Source: Ruminobacter sp.
GTDB taxonomy: Bacteria; Pseudomonadota; Gammaproteobacteria; Enterobacterales; Succinivibrionaceae
NCBI GenBank assembly: GCA_017940385.1
Contig: JAGAYS010000017.1
Span: forward strand, 27,797-91,796
Length of the DNA stretch: 64,000 bases
Direction: 5' to 3'
Shown: piece after piece, positions 47,438 to 57,221 of the stretch
Numbering within the stretch: position 1 is the first letter of the stretch
Layout: every line of letters starts with the position of its first letter
Program-made: the position numbers and the translations under genes
Notes under the pieces: model-generated
What the model was told of the DNA's origin: nothing
Seen by the model: only the letters and a program-made list of their open reading frames with translations
Database searches by the model: none

Positions 47438-50269
47438 CTATTTTTCCTGCTTCCGGAGAAGCATGCAGGCAAGCAGCAGATAAGTCAGAGCCATGCTGCC
47501 TATTATCACATAGATTCTGAGAAAGCTTTCAGCTCCGAGTCCCTTGGTAAAGCTTCCGAGACATATAATCTGAAACCATGAACACGGAAATAACCGGCCC
47601 ATATGGTAGGCTGCACCCTCAAGAGTGGACAGCGGGTACAGAAAGCCTGAAAAATTGATGGCCGGAAGAATGGACAGAATGGCCGAACCGAATATCGCCG
47701 CCACCTGCGTTCTTACAAAGCATGAGACCAGAAGGCCGAATGATGACGAGGCGGCAATCATCAGAAAGGCTCCGAAAAAGAGAGCCCAGAATGATCCGCG
47801 TATTGGCACGTTCAGCATAAAGACGGCACAGCCGGTCATAAGCAGGAAGCTTATCAGGGAAAGAATGATGTAGGGAATCTGCTTTCCTATGAGAAAATGA
47901 TAGACTGAGGCCGGAGATGTATACAGATTGCTGATGGTTCCCAGATCCTTTTCACGCACCACGCCGAGTGCCGTCATCATCGCAGGGAACATCACCATGG
48001 CAAGCATTATCAGACCGGGAACCATCACGTAGACGCTCCTGAAGATCTCGTTGTACATGAACCTTATCTCAAACGGATAGCCCGCATCAGCCTTCTCAGC
48101 TCCGCGGATGTCTGAGAGCCTTGCGTTATACTTCGCCATTATACCGTTCACGTACCCCCTGACGTTGTTTGACACAACGGGGAAGGCTCCGTCTATCATA
48201 AACCCGACCTCAGGTTTCTCCCCCTTGAGGAGCGAACTTCCGTATCCTTCCGGTATGTCTATCAGAAGCTTGACGTGCTCCTTCTGAAAGATATTCACCG
48301 GGGCCATGGATGCGTCAACCTGCTTTTCATATAAATAGGCGGAACCGCCAAACTCCCTCACAAGAGCCCTGCTTTCCGGACTCCAGTCGTGGTCAATAAC
48401 TCCGAACGGCATTGCGGTCATGTCGAATGAAATTCCGTATGACGCCGATATTTCAAAAATAAGGGCGCCGAAGATGACAAAGAACATGCGGATCCTGTCG
48501 CGAAGGATTTCCCTGGCCTCCCTTACGGCAAAAGCACGTATCATGGACATGGCATAAAAAAGTCCTGTTCGTTTTTTCCCTGAAGAGCCGGCAGAAGATA
48601 TGTAACCTGCGGTTCCGCCCTTATCCTGAGGATTATCCCTTAGGTCGGTTACGGAAAGGTCTTCTCCTGCGGAAGCCTGTTCTCGTGACTTATTCTCCTC
48701 TTCCTCCTGTTCCTCCAGACGGCGGATGAACGAGTTCTCCAGTGATTCATCTCCGCTGCTGCGCTTAAGCTCCTCCGGAGTACCTACGGCAAGAACCCTT
48801 CCGCGGTGCATCAGGGAAATGCGGTCACATCTTTCAGCCTCATTCATAAAGTGGGTGGACACAAAAATTGTCACACGGTCTTCCCGGGACAGCTTTATGA
48901 GATAATCCCAGAACATGTCTCTTGCCGACGGATCCACTCCCGACGTAGGTTCGTCAAGAATAAGGATTTCCGGCTCATGGAGACAGGCGGCCGCAAGCTG
49001 CAGACGCTGCCTGATGCCGAGAGACAGCGATGCCGGTTTTTCATGACGGAGATTATAAAGACTGAATCTGTCGAGCACCTTTCTGATGGTCTCAACGCGC
49101 CGTTTAAGCGGAATATGATAGAGTTTGGCATGAAGATAGAGATTCTCGGTAACCGTCAGCTCTTCATAAAGGGAAAAGGCCTGAGACATGTATCCCACCT
49201 TCATCTTTATGTCCGAATCACCGGCGGCAAACTCTCTTCCCAGAATTCTGGCGGTACCTGCCGTAGGTTCCAGCAGTCCCGTCAGCATTTTCATGGTGGT
49301 GGACTTACCGCAGCCGTTGGATCCCAGAAACCCGAAAATCTCCCCCCTGCCGATTTCAAAGCTTACGCCGTCCACGGCAGTAAAATCACCGAACCTTTTG
49401 GTCAGTCCCGAAGCGGTTATGGCACAGGCTTCATTCGCGTCCCTCCGGTACGGAGGAATGTTGAAACCGCCTTCCTTGCCCCGCTTATCGGCAGGCAGAA
49501 GCCTCATGTATGCCTCTTCAAGAGTGGCGGCTCCCATCCTGTCCATGAGCTCCCGCGTTCCCTCATCGGCAAGAACCGTTCCGTCATTCATTATTATGGT
49601 ATGCTGAAAGCCTTCGGCCTCATCGATATAGGCGGTTGAAACAATCACGGTCATGCCGGGAGATTCCCGGCGCAGATCGTCAACCAGCGTCCAGAACCTG
49701 CGCCTTGACAGAGGGTCCACACCGGTGGTCGGCTCATCAAGAATAAGAAGATCGGGACTGTGTATGAGAGCACAGCAGAGAGACAGCTTCTGCTTCATGC
49801 CTCCGGAAAGATGGCCGGCATCCCTGTCGGCAAAAGGAGTCAGGGACGTGGCATCCATAAGTCGTAAGATGCGCTCCGTCTTGTCTTTTCCGGACAGCCC
49901 GAAAAGGTCGGCATGAAACGCCAGATTCTCCCTGACCGACAGGGTCGGATAAAGATTCCGCCCCAGACCCTGAGGCATGAATGCCACCCTGAGGGCCAGA
50001 CGATCCCTTGCGGCTCCGTCCGCAATATCGCAGCCGAATACACTGATGCTGCCCTGCTGGATGATTCTGGTTCCGGCAATAAGTGACAGAAGCGTTGACT
50101 TACCGACACCGTCTGATCCGACAAGCCCCACGGTAAGACCGCGGCCGATGCTTAAGGAAACATCGCTGAGTGCGGTAACCCTGCCGTAACGGTGACTTAC
50201 ACGGTTCACCCTTACCGCAAGGGAGTTATCCTCCTTTTCATTGCCGTTCAGTTCCGCTGTCATAATCAT
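47438..50269 (-). CDS. rbbA: RbbA-type ABC protein: two ATPase domains fused to an ABC-2 permease
   Basis: 943 residues. ABC domain 1 (residues about 20-250) has Walker A GSDGVGKST, signature LSGGMKQ and Walker B LLILDEP. ABC domain 2 (about 285-510) has GSNGCGKST, a degenerate signature SLGIRQR and ILILDEP. A charged linker follows (EEQEEEENKSREQ), then an ABC2_membrane_3 module with an extracytoplasmic loop and six TM segments. This is the layout of E. coli RbbA (YhiH), described as ribosome-associated. The gene order with an HlyD-type adaptor upstream and YhhJ downstream says exporter. It starts 28 bases after the adaptor gene. Confidence 0.92.
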   Translation of the reverse strand: MIMTAELNGNEKEDNSLAVRVNRVSHRYGRVTALSDVSLSIGRGLTVGLVGSDGVGKSTLLSLIAGTRIIQQGSISVFGCDIADGAARDRLALRVAFMPQGLGRNLYPTLSVRENLAFHADLFGLSGKDKTERILRLMDATSLTPFADRDAGHLSGGMKQKLSLCCALIHSPDLLILDEPTTGVDPLSRRRFWTLVDDLRRESPGMTVIVSTAYIDEAEGFQHTIIMNDGTVLADEGTRELMDRMGAATLEEAYMRLLPADKRGKEGGFNIPPYRRDANEACAITASGLTKRFGDFTAVDGVSFEIGRGEIFGFLGSNGCGKSTTMKMLTGLLEPTAGTARILGREFAAGDSDIKMKVGYMSQAFSLYEELTVTENLYLHAKLYHIPLKRRVETIRKVLDRFSLYNLRHEKPASLSLGIRQRLQLAAACLHEPEILILDEPTSGVDPSARDMFWDYLIKLSREDRVTIFVSTHFMNEAERCDRISLMHRGRVLAVGTPEELKRSSGDESLENSFIRRLEEQEEEENKSREQASAGEDLSVTDLRDNPQDKGGTAGYISSAGSSGKKRTGLFYAMSMIRAFAVREAREILRDRIRMFFVIFGALIFEISASYGISFDMTAMPFGVIDHDWSPESRALVREFGGSAYLYEKQVDASMAPVNIFQKEHVKLLIDIPEGYGSSLLKGEKPEVGFMIDGAFPVVSNNVRGYVNGIMAKYNARLSDIRGAEKADAGYPFEIRFMYNEIFRSVYVMVPGLIMLAMVMFPAMMTALGVVREKDLGTISNLYTSPASVYHFLIGKQIPYIILSLISFLLMTGCAVFMLNVPIRGSFWALFFGAFLMIAASSSFGLLVSCFVRTQVAAIFGSAILSILPAINFSGFLYPLSTLEGAAYHMGRLFPCSWFQIICLGSFTKGLGAESFLRIYVIIGSMALTYLLLACMLLRKQEK

Positions 50270-50296
50270 GAGAATCGTCCATTTACTTTACGAACA

Positions 50297-51391
50297 CTAG
50301 GATTTCATGGAATTATCCGGTTCCTTTCCGTCAGAGGATGACTCGGTTCCGGCCGAACCTCCGGTTTTAACGTTTTCGTCTTTTCCCGGAGCATTCGTGT
50401 CGGAATCCGCCGAAAATCCCCGGCTTACAGTCAGACTCTGAGGCCAGACTTCACCGGAACAGTTGACGTATCCCACGGCTGGCATGCCGCCCCTGAAACC
50501 GAAACGGTGTTTTTTCGTGATTTCTTCCGGAATTCTGAGAGTAACCCTGAACAGAAGCTTGGCCCTCTCCTCTCCGGTTTCCACATATTTAGGCGTAAAC
50601 TGGGCGTCACCCGCTATGAAATCAACCTTTGCCGGTATCACTGTTCCCGTTCCGTCAAGAACTATGCGTGCATCATCGCCTACCTTTACCGAAGCAACAC
50701 GGTTGGTCGGAAGAAAAACGTCGAGAGTCACGTCATCAGGATTAAGCAGGGATATCACCCTGCCTCCGGCCCCGACCACGTTCCCCGGCTCTGCCAGGCG
50801 GTATTCGACGATACCGTCGAAAGGAGCCTTTACCGTCATGTCACTGTTACGGGAAGCCGCTTCCGCAAGCTGGGCATCAGCCCTGTCGATTTCCAGAACG
50901 GCTTCCTGCTTTTCCCGAAGGATAATCTCCCTGGCTGATTTTTTGACGGCAAGAGCCGTCTTCCGGCGCTCGAGCTCCGTGGCGGATATAAGCCTGTCCT
51001 TAAAAAGATGTTCGGCATCTTTGAGTTCAATTGACGCCAGTCTTATTTCCTCATCGATCTGAGTGATTCTGGCATCCGTCTTCCGCAGATTTTCCAAAAC
51101 CATGTCACGCCTTACGGATGCCGATTTAAGCTGGGATTCGGTAACGGTTGAGGACAGGGTGACAAGTGTGTCCCCGGTGAGGACCGACCGGCCCCTGTCG
51201 ACGGCAACGGATTCGACGCGTCCGGCATAGAGACTCGCCACGTCCACCCGCTTCACTTCAAGGCGGCCGTTACAGGAATAGATTCCGGGAGGCATCCCTG
51301 AGGCATTTTCTTCGTGTCCGTTCAGATAAACAACGCCGGCAACAAGTCCGGCAAGTATCGTCAGAGGAAGTGCCAGTTTGAAGATTTTCAT
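50297..51391 (-). CDS. HlyD-family membrane fusion protein (YhiI-like)
   Basis: 364 residues from ATG 51391 (AAGGAG site). One N-terminal anchor (MKIFKLALPLTILAGLVAGVVYL). Then come a lipoyl half (ASLYAGRVESVAVDRGRSVLTG), a coiled-coil hairpin (about 85-165), the second lipoyl half (VKAPFDGIVEYRLAEPGNVV) and a beta-barrel. The last 40 residues are Ser/Gly/Glu-rich. It is first in the operon with the RbbA-like ABC protein, the YhhJ-like permease and the outer-membrane factor, and bridges inner and outer membranes. The exported substrate is unknown. Confidence 0.93.
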   Translation of the reverse strand: MKIFKLALPLTILAGLVAGVVYLNGHEENASGMPPGIYSCNGRLEVKRVDVASLYAGRVESVAVDRGRSVLTGDTLVTLSSTVTESQLKSASVRRDMVLENLRKTDARITQIDEEIRLASIELKDAEHLFKDRLISATELERRKTALAVKKSAREIILREKQEAVLEIDRADAQLAEAASRNSDMTVKAPFDGIVEYRLAEPGNVVGAGGRVISLLNPDDVTLDVFLPTNRVASVKVGDDARIVLDGTGTVIPAKVDFIAGDAQFTPKYVETGEERAKLLFRVTLRIPEEITKKHRFGFRGGMPAVGYVNCSGEVWPQSLTVSRGFSADSDTNAPGKDENVKTGGSAGTESSSDGKEPDNSMKS

Positions 51392-51866
51392 ATTATTCTC
51401 CTTAAAGGAAACGGCCATCCGTTCCCTTTCAGGTACATGTATATAATTTCATTCTATCAGATCGGAACAGTACACGCAGACAAACAGCCAACTGACATGC
51501 CGTTTTGTGACATTGCGGGATTTTCGGGAAAAAGGAACGCCACGGCAGATGCCTGCTCCGCACCGGAAAATTCCGGTCGCGTGACAGGCGTAAATTAACA
51601 CGGAGTCAGACGGGAGCATTCCGCCCGTGTATTTACTCCCTGACTCTGATGTTGTCCGGAAAACAAACAACATGAAATGACTTATATTTTTAACATGATG
51701 ACAGATCTTATTTGTGAAATACATATAACCTTTAAATAAAAAACGTACATTAAAGTACCCCGTGAGTTAAAATCAGTATACATATACGTTTTTTTAGATC
51801 TGTCCGTTAATTCAGAGACCTGATTCACTGCATGAATAATCAAGCCTTATATTGAGAGTTTTATAA
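51392..51866. other. Divergent promoter region (exporter operon / SNase-like gene)
   Basis: No gene recognised. A string of AT-rich segments after 51650 is likely to hold the promoters; none is sharp enough to list. Confidence 0.4.
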
Positions 51867-52544
51867 ATGAATCGTTACGTCAAGAAAGTGCTGACAATAA
51901 TCGCCGTATCATCAGCAATGATGGTACCGACGGCTGATGCCAGGCCCTGGACGCGACAGAATTATCTTACGTGTCAGGTAACTCTGGTTCTCAGCGGCAA
52001 CTACTTCATGTGCCAGACCCGCAAAGGCAACGAATATCTCATAAAAATGGCCGACATTGAGGCTCCGGAAATAGGCCAGTATTACGGCAAGGAATCAAGA
52101 AACTATCTCAAATCCATAATATCCGGTAAAAAAATCAGCATTAAGGTCAGGGATGTCACCAGCAAATACGTGGTGGGAGAACTTTATTTCCAGAGACAGA
52201 ACATAAACAGGGAAATGATAAGACAGGGGTACGCCTGGGCTGACAGAAACAACTCGTCCTCAATCTACCTGAGAATAGAAAGAGACGCCCACTCCTACGG
52301 TTTCGGTCTGTGGGAGGACGTGGATGCGGTATATCCTGCGGACTACAGAGAGGAAAACCCGGTAAACATTACCACCCTCAAGCAGACAGCCCTGAAACTT
52401 GACGGAATTAAAACCAAGGTTCTTCCCGCTGAAACCTCACCCGCATTTGAAGACGATGGCAGTGATTTACGCGAACAGATCACTCTAAACGGAGATCTTC
52501 CCCCACTCAGACCGAAAGAAAAAACAGCCAGGCCGCAACAGTAA
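51867..52544 (+). CDS. Secreted SNase-fold protein, active site apparently lost
   Basis: 225 residues. Signal peptide (VLTIIAVSSAMMVPTADA). The SNase (thermonuclease) fold is recognisable from ADIEAPE, GKESRNYLKSIISGKKISI, INREMIRQGYAWAD and SYGFGLWED. Against staphylococcal nuclease, the calcium Asp is replaced (SGNYF for DGDTV), the first catalytic Arg is Lys, the second Asp is Glu, and the YGR motif carrying the second catalytic Arg is deleted (SKYVVGELYF). Only the catalytic Glu remains. Two Cys near residues 36 and 49 may form a disulfide. The C-terminal 45 residues are Pro/Glu-rich. It is probably a binding protein rather than a nuclease. Confidence 0.8.
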   Translation: MNRYVKKVLTIIAVSSAMMVPTADARPWTRQNYLTCQVTLVLSGNYFMCQTRKGNEYLIKMADIEAPEIGQYYGKESRNYLKSIISGKKISIKVRDVTSKYVVGELYFQRQNINREMIRQGYAWADRNNSSSIYLRIERDAHSYGFGLWEDVDAVYPADYREENPVNITTLKQTALKLDGIKTKVLPAETSPAFEDDGSDLREQITLNGDLPPLRPKEKTARPQQ

Positions 52545-53035
52545 AAACTTCTGAATCCCTTTTTTCAAACTGATGTTTTTTATTCTCCCTACCGACTTTT
52601 CATTTAATCCCATCCCCAAATGCCTCAACCGTCCAAAACTCCAAAAACCAGGTTTTCATCACAAAAATACCGTGCACGGGTAACATTTTTGGAGATGTTT
52701 AACATTCGGTTTACATTTATACTATCTTTTTACAACACTATTTACCGTCAAATGCGTGATCTGTCTCAATTTTAAAATTGCGGTATCCAAACATTTTCAT
52801 AAGTGTTAGAATTCGTGTATGGAGAAATGCCGAATGCCGTTTTAACAGGCTTTGAACGGATTTCCGGTTCTCCTGAGCGATAGAATAAACATAATAAACG
52901 TTCATTGATAATATTTATCATTGAAATAAGGGTGTACCTGTTGTATATTCTGAGCCGTCTTTCGGCATCACAATATGCAGTGTGCGTCCCTGACGCTCCC
53001 GCATCACACACTATATTGAGGTTTAACTGAATTAA
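52545..53035. other. Spacer with promoter for the small secreted protein
   Basis: No gene recognised apart from the promoter at 52921-52949. Confidence 0.5.
52921..52949 (+). promoter_or_regulatory. Sigma-70-type promoter
   Basis: TTGAAA, a 17-base spacer and TATATT; predicted start near 52956, giving an 80-base leader for the gene at 53036. Confidence 0.6.
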
Positions 53036-53500
53036 ATGAGAAAGCTTAACATTTTATCTTCTCTGATGCTATTTGCCGGACTTGGAGTAGCTCACGCATC
53101 TCTTCTCGATGCAACATCAAACAAACTTGAAACCACTTCTCAGACCATCACCACTACCAAACAGGCCGTAGACGGTTCAAAGCAGGTAGCCGATGCACTG
53201 AGTCCTGTATCAACCACTGCAGGTACCGCTTCAGACACTCTTAACAAGGCATCAGACACCCTGAATTCAGCACAGCAGACGGTTGATTCCGCAAAGGAAA
53301 GCTTAAACGCCGCACAGAACAATCTTAATACCGCCGCTGCTCTTTCCGACGCCGTAAGCAGCGTTTCAGGAAATTCAGGCGATATTCTCAACTCAGCAGC
53401 CGAAGCAGCTACGGAAGCCGCAAAAAAGACCGCTGAAGAAAAAGCAAAGCAGAAGGCAGCTGAAGCCGCGTCAAACGCAGTCGGCAGTCTCTTCAACTAA
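53036..53500 (+). CDS. Small secreted Ala/Thr/Ser-rich coiled-coil protein
   Basis: 154 residues. Signal peptide MRKLNILSSLMLFAGLGVAHA. The mature chain is almost all Ala, Ser, Thr, Asn, Asp, Gln and Lys in heptad-like order (SKQVADALSPVSTTAGTASD, LNSAQQTVDSAKESLNAAQN), ending in an Ala/Lys/Glu helix (EAATEAAKKTAEEKAKQK). No Cys. It resembles periplasmic or surface helical proteins of the Lpp/OmpH-like sort only in composition. The ribosome-binding site is poor (GAGG 14 bases away), but the clear promoter and terminator make it a real transcription unit. Confidence 0.75.
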   Translation: MRKLNILSSLMLFAGLGVAHASLLDATSNKLETTSQTITTTKQAVDGSKQVADALSPVSTTAGTASDTLNKASDTLNSAQQTVDSAKESLNAAQNNLNTAAALSDAVSSVSGNSGDILNSAAEAATEAAKKTAEEKAKQKAAEAASNAVGSLFN

Positions 53501-53565
53501 ATTTTGGCATCCGGTGGCCGCACGGTCAGCGGATAAACCAGAATACCTTCGTTAACAGTATTTTC

Positions 53566-53592
53566 ACGGGAGATAAATTCTCCCGTTTTTTT
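53566..53592 (+). terminator. Terminator of the small secreted protein gene
   Basis: Perfect 8-bp stem ACGGGAGA/TCTCCCGT with a 5-base loop and seven Ts. Confidence 0.9.
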
Positions 53593-53728
53593 ATTACGTT
53601 TTGTTTTTCCCCATATCATGGCCGTTCTCCGCTTTTTCTGATTCTCATTGTAAGCCTTTCCTGACATTTACCCGCCCAATGTGTGCTATAATACCGGCTG
53701 TCTAACGAACGAAAGGAAGAGGGATTTC

Positions 53729-55117
53729 ATGATACGGGATAGGATTATAAATTTTCTGTCAACGCATTCAGATATTAATACTCCCCGCCCCCTTCAGCAG
53801 TCAGAGACTGAAAGCTATACGGACCGTGACAAACTTGCCGGCATCGTGGCTGCGGTAACAGGATGCGCAGCATGTCAGGAAATCACGGTAACCTCCGACG
53901 TAAACGGCAGACTGTATCTCGGTTTCGGCAGATCTGAAAAAACGGATCCCGGGACATGTTTCTTCAGAAGCGCCTTTAAGGTTCCGGTATCGGTCGACTC
54001 CTACACCCCGGCAATACTCATTGTCGCGGATCCTCAAAACCTGACCGTCACGGCGGAGTGCCATGCCGGCACCGCAAATGATAAACCCCGTAATCAGGTC
54101 ATGTTCGATAAGAAGGCTCTTGACGCTCTTCCGGCAGGCGGACAATACTGCCTGACACAGCATCCTGAACATGTCCGTCTGGACGAAATCCTGAAAAATG
54201 CGGACATAAGACTTATTCCGGAACATGACGTCTTCATTGACAGGGTAAGCCGCATCCGCGGAGCGATAAACACAACGGGCAGCCGCCTTAAAAAAGCCGT
54301 TACGGCCAGAAAGGCCGTATTTACTCTTAATGAGGAAACGACAGAGAATGAATCGTTCCTGTCCGAAACTCTTACCGGACTGGTATACGACAGACTCTCC
54401 GAACCTGACAGCGAATGCCATTTTTACGCATCATACGGGTCTCCGTCAGCTGCTGACGGCGGAGCGCAAAAAGCAGGCCTTTTCGTGTCATTCACTCCGG
54501 AAAAGCTCTTCAGCATAAAATCACGCTCCGTCAGCTGCGATGCCCTGGCAGGATCGGTTTCCGCCGAAGAATCCGACTCACTGCTTCATGACCGCAAGAA
54601 TCTCACGGAAAACAGAATTGTGGCTGACTATGTCTGCTCAAAGCTTTCAGGAATATGCACCGACGTGAGACAGTCAGAACAGAAGCTCCGGAAGCTTTCA
54701 TACATAACTCACCTGCTGGTCGAAATCAACGGCACGCACAGGGATACTCCCGATACCGGTGAAATGATTAAGCTTCTCCATCCGACGCCGGCCACTCTCG
54801 GATATCCGACGGAGGAGGCTCTTAAAATTCTTGATGAATGCGGAGCCCTCATCAGCGGGGATTACGCCGGAATCGGCGGAATCCGCCATCATGATGAGTC
54901 CACGGCCCTTGTCCTTCTCAGAAGCGTCACCGTCACCGGTGATTCCATAACGCTTTACGGCGGAGCCGGCATCATGGGAGAGTCGGATCCGGAATCCGAA
55001 TGGAAGGAAACAGGACTTAAAATGACGGCTGTTCTGCGCAGAATATCGCATGAAGGCACCGTCAGAATGCTGCTGGATAAAATCAACTGCAGCAAACAAT
55101 CAACAAGGTTACGATAA
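53729..55117 (+). CDS. menF: Isochorismate synthase
   Basis: 462 residues from ATG 53729, chosen because GGAAGAGGG lies 6-8 bases upstream; the frame is open for 16 more codons. It converts chorismate to isochorismate, the first committed step to menaquinone. The C-terminal chorismate-binding domain shows the general-base Lys in RLKKAVTARKAVFTL and the Glu in SFTPEKLF. ALAGS, the HPTPATLGYPTEEAL signature, DYAGIGGI, and the metal-binding Glu in GAGIMGESDPESEWKETGLK are also present. The SxPE and YAG elements are conservative variants. It is followed by two menD-like genes, which points to MenF rather than a siderophore EntC. Confidence 0.9.
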   Translation: MIRDRIINFLSTHSDINTPRPLQQSETESYTDRDKLAGIVAAVTGCAACQEITVTSDVNGRLYLGFGRSEKTDPGTCFFRSAFKVPVSVDSYTPAILIVADPQNLTVTAECHAGTANDKPRNQVMFDKKALDALPAGGQYCLTQHPEHVRLDEILKNADIRLIPEHDVFIDRVSRIRGAINTTGSRLKKAVTARKAVFTLNEETTENESFLSETLTGLVYDRLSEPDSECHFYASYGSPSAADGGAQKAGLFVSFTPEKLFSIKSRSVSCDALAGSVSAEESDSLLHDRKNLTENRIVADYVCSKLSGICTDVRQSEQKLRKLSYITHLLVEINGTHRDTPDTGEMIKLLHPTPATLGYPTEEALKILDECGALISGDYAGIGGIRHHDESTALVLLRSVTVTGDSITLYGGAGIMGESDPESEWKETGLKMTAVLRRISHEGTVRMLLDKINCSKQSTRLR

Positions 55118-55165
55118 ACGGAATACAGACCGGCTGTCCTAAAATCCCCAACGGCGGAATCAGGG

Positions 55166-57136
55166 ATGCCCGGCACGGAATACAGACACATGATTAAATC
55201 AATTATTGAATACGGTCATAAATCCATCTACAGAGACGCGGAACTGGTTTACGTACTGAACTGTCTGGGCGTGCGGGATGTTTTCTGTGACAACGGTCTG
55301 CTGGAATCATACATGGAACTGACGCTCCAGCACTTCAGCAGTCCGGTTCCGCATATGGGATATGACGAAAGAATCACCGGCTTTCAGGCCATGGGATGCC
55401 TCAAGGCATCGGAATCCCCCGTCGCCGTTATCGTGTCCACAGCCCACGGTCTGGTAAATCTGGCGCCGATGCTGATGGAAATTCAGGGACAGCGAACCCC
55501 GCTTATCGTTATCAGCTCCGATGAGGGACGCGACGTTCCAGAATCCTTTACCGGCAGTGTTTCCAGAACGGATCCGTATCTTGCAAACTTCTGCGAATAC
55601 GTGCAGATTAACTACGCCAACGAACATCTGACACCAACGGCCAGAACCCACAGAATAATAAATGCCTACAGACTTGCCGAGGCCAGACACAAGCCTCTTC
55701 ACGTGAGAATCTCACCTGAACTCGGCATGTTCAGCAGAATTACCCTCGACGAGTTCACTGATGACGTCAATTCATTCTTCAACGAGGAATTCATCAGCAG
55801 ACTCATGGATCTTCGAGAGGAAGTGTACTCCTGTTTTGCGGAACAGTTTTTCAGACTGCCGGACGGCGGTAAATCCGACGAAGCCCTGCTTACGGAAAGC
55901 AACAGAAATCTTAAGGACAACCTTAACTCCATGTCCCGCAACATGACGGACACGGATCCTAAACTCAATCTGCTTAGACAGATTACGGATTCAAGAACCC
56001 TGGTTTTTGCCGGGGCGCTGACCGCAACCGAGGCGGAACCGGTTGAAAAATATCTGGCCGGGACAGGATTTCCGGTATATGCGGATGTCCAGTCAAACTT
56101 AAGGGGCCGAAAGAATCTCAACCTTATTACGGATTTTGACAAATGGTACAGAGACCATCCGCCGGTGGCATATCTCAACGGACAGAAGTTTGCCGACACA
56201 AGGCCTGAGGACATAAAGGCCATGATTGGCTACAACAGTCTGCCTTTCGACTACATTCTTATCCTCGGAGGCAGATTCATCTCCAAAACCGTACCGGAAT
56301 TTCTGTCCGCGAAAAAAGAAAACATTGTTCAGGTATTCATGAACGATGACGTCACCACCCTTAACGCGTCAGGCTGCAGGGGCGTGGAATTGAAGGACAG
56401 CTACGAGGTTCTGCCTTATCTTCTTCCGGTATCGGACGGAGTCACGAGGAAGCTGCCGGTTTACGGTTCCGGGATGAGCACAGGCGATGTGGAATCAAAG
56501 GAGCTGAGTACGCTTAAACGAAGTACCATTGCCGATGAGGAAAGCTTCTACAGACTTCTTAACCTCATCCTTTCGCCAAAGCAGCGGGTCTTTCTCGGAA
56601 ACAGTCTCTCCGTCAGAATGGCAGAAAAGAGACTTCACACCGCGAACAGAATTCTCACAAACCGGGTTGTTTCAGGAATTGACGGTCTCATCGCAACTGC
56701 CGCCGGCATTGCCATGACCGGAGAAACCGTGGCCGTCATAGGCGATACTTCGGCTTTATATGACCTCGGATCCCTGGGACTTCTCAGAAACGTCGGCCTG
56801 AAGCTTATAATCCTTAACAACAACGGCGGAAGAATCTTTACGAGATTCCCTCTCCCAACCGAAAAACTGATGAAGGAATCCTTCATCAACCCGCACGGGC
56901 TGAACTTCTCGCATTTCTGCCGAGCCTTCGGCATCAGCTACGCATGTGTCACGAAATTCAGCGAGCTGAAGGACGCTTTTACCGGGAGCGGAGCGGGATC
57001 CTGTGTCATAGAGGTGGATCTTACCCCGAAAAAAACAGCCAGAAAGGCCACCGGAAAAAGCAGGAACGGTAACACGGAGAAAACCTTGGCCGACGACTAT
57101 TTCAGCAGATTCCACAGAGCGGACAGATCACGCTGA
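55166..57136 (+). CDS. menD: MenD-like ThDP protein A: intact PP domain, degenerate PYR domain
   Basis: 656 residues from ATG 55166 (ATG 55190, with GGAA upstream, is also possible). MenD adds 2-oxoglutarate to isochorismate to give SEPHCHC. The C-terminal half matches MenD closely: FLGNSLSVRMAEKRL, TNRVVSGIDGLIATAAG, and the ThDP/metal motif GDTSALYDLG...ILNNNGGRIF. The N-terminal PYR domain keeps only YDER with the catalytic Glu. The substrate motifs are gone: CDNGLLESYM stands for APGSRSTPL and SSDEGRDVPES for TADRPPELIDCGANQ. Inserts in the middle domain and a basic 45-residue tail (KKTARKATGKSRNGN) make it about 100 residues longer than E. coli MenD. It must pair with a partner supplying PYR; the next gene encodes just that. 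Confidence 0.85.
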   Translation: MPGTEYRHMIKSIIEYGHKSIYRDAELVYVLNCLGVRDVFCDNGLLESYMELTLQHFSSPVPHMGYDERITGFQAMGCLKASESPVAVIVSTAHGLVNLAPMLMEIQGQRTPLIVISSDEGRDVPESFTGSVSRTDPYLANFCEYVQINYANEHLTPTARTHRIINAYRLAEARHKPLHVRISPELGMFSRITLDEFTDDVNSFFNEEFISRLMDLREEVYSCFAEQFFRLPDGGKSDEALLTESNRNLKDNLNSMSRNMTDTDPKLNLLRQITDSRTLVFAGALTATEAEPVEKYLAGTGFPVYADVQSNLRGRKNLNLITDFDKWYRDHPPVAYLNGQKFADTRPEDIKAMIGYNSLPFDYILILGGRFISKTVPEFLSAKKENIVQVFMNDDVTTLNASGCRGVELKDSYEVLPYLLPVSDGVTRKLPVYGSGMSTGDVESKELSTLKRSTIADEESFYRLLNLILSPKQRVFLGNSLSVRMAEKRLHTANRILTNRVVSGIDGLIATAAGIAMTGETVAVIGDTSALYDLGSLGLLRNVGLKLIILNNNGGRIFTRFPLPTEKLMKESFINPHGLNFSHFCRAFGISYACVTKFSELKDAFTGSGAGSCVIEVDLTPKKTARKATGKSRNGNTEKTLADDYFSRFHRADRSR

Positions 57137-57221
57137 ACGGCGTAAGCTGATTATGAACGGTACGGACACATAAATCATTAAAAAAACGGAAGCAACCAGA
57201 AAGAACGCCGGAGCGGAACGG

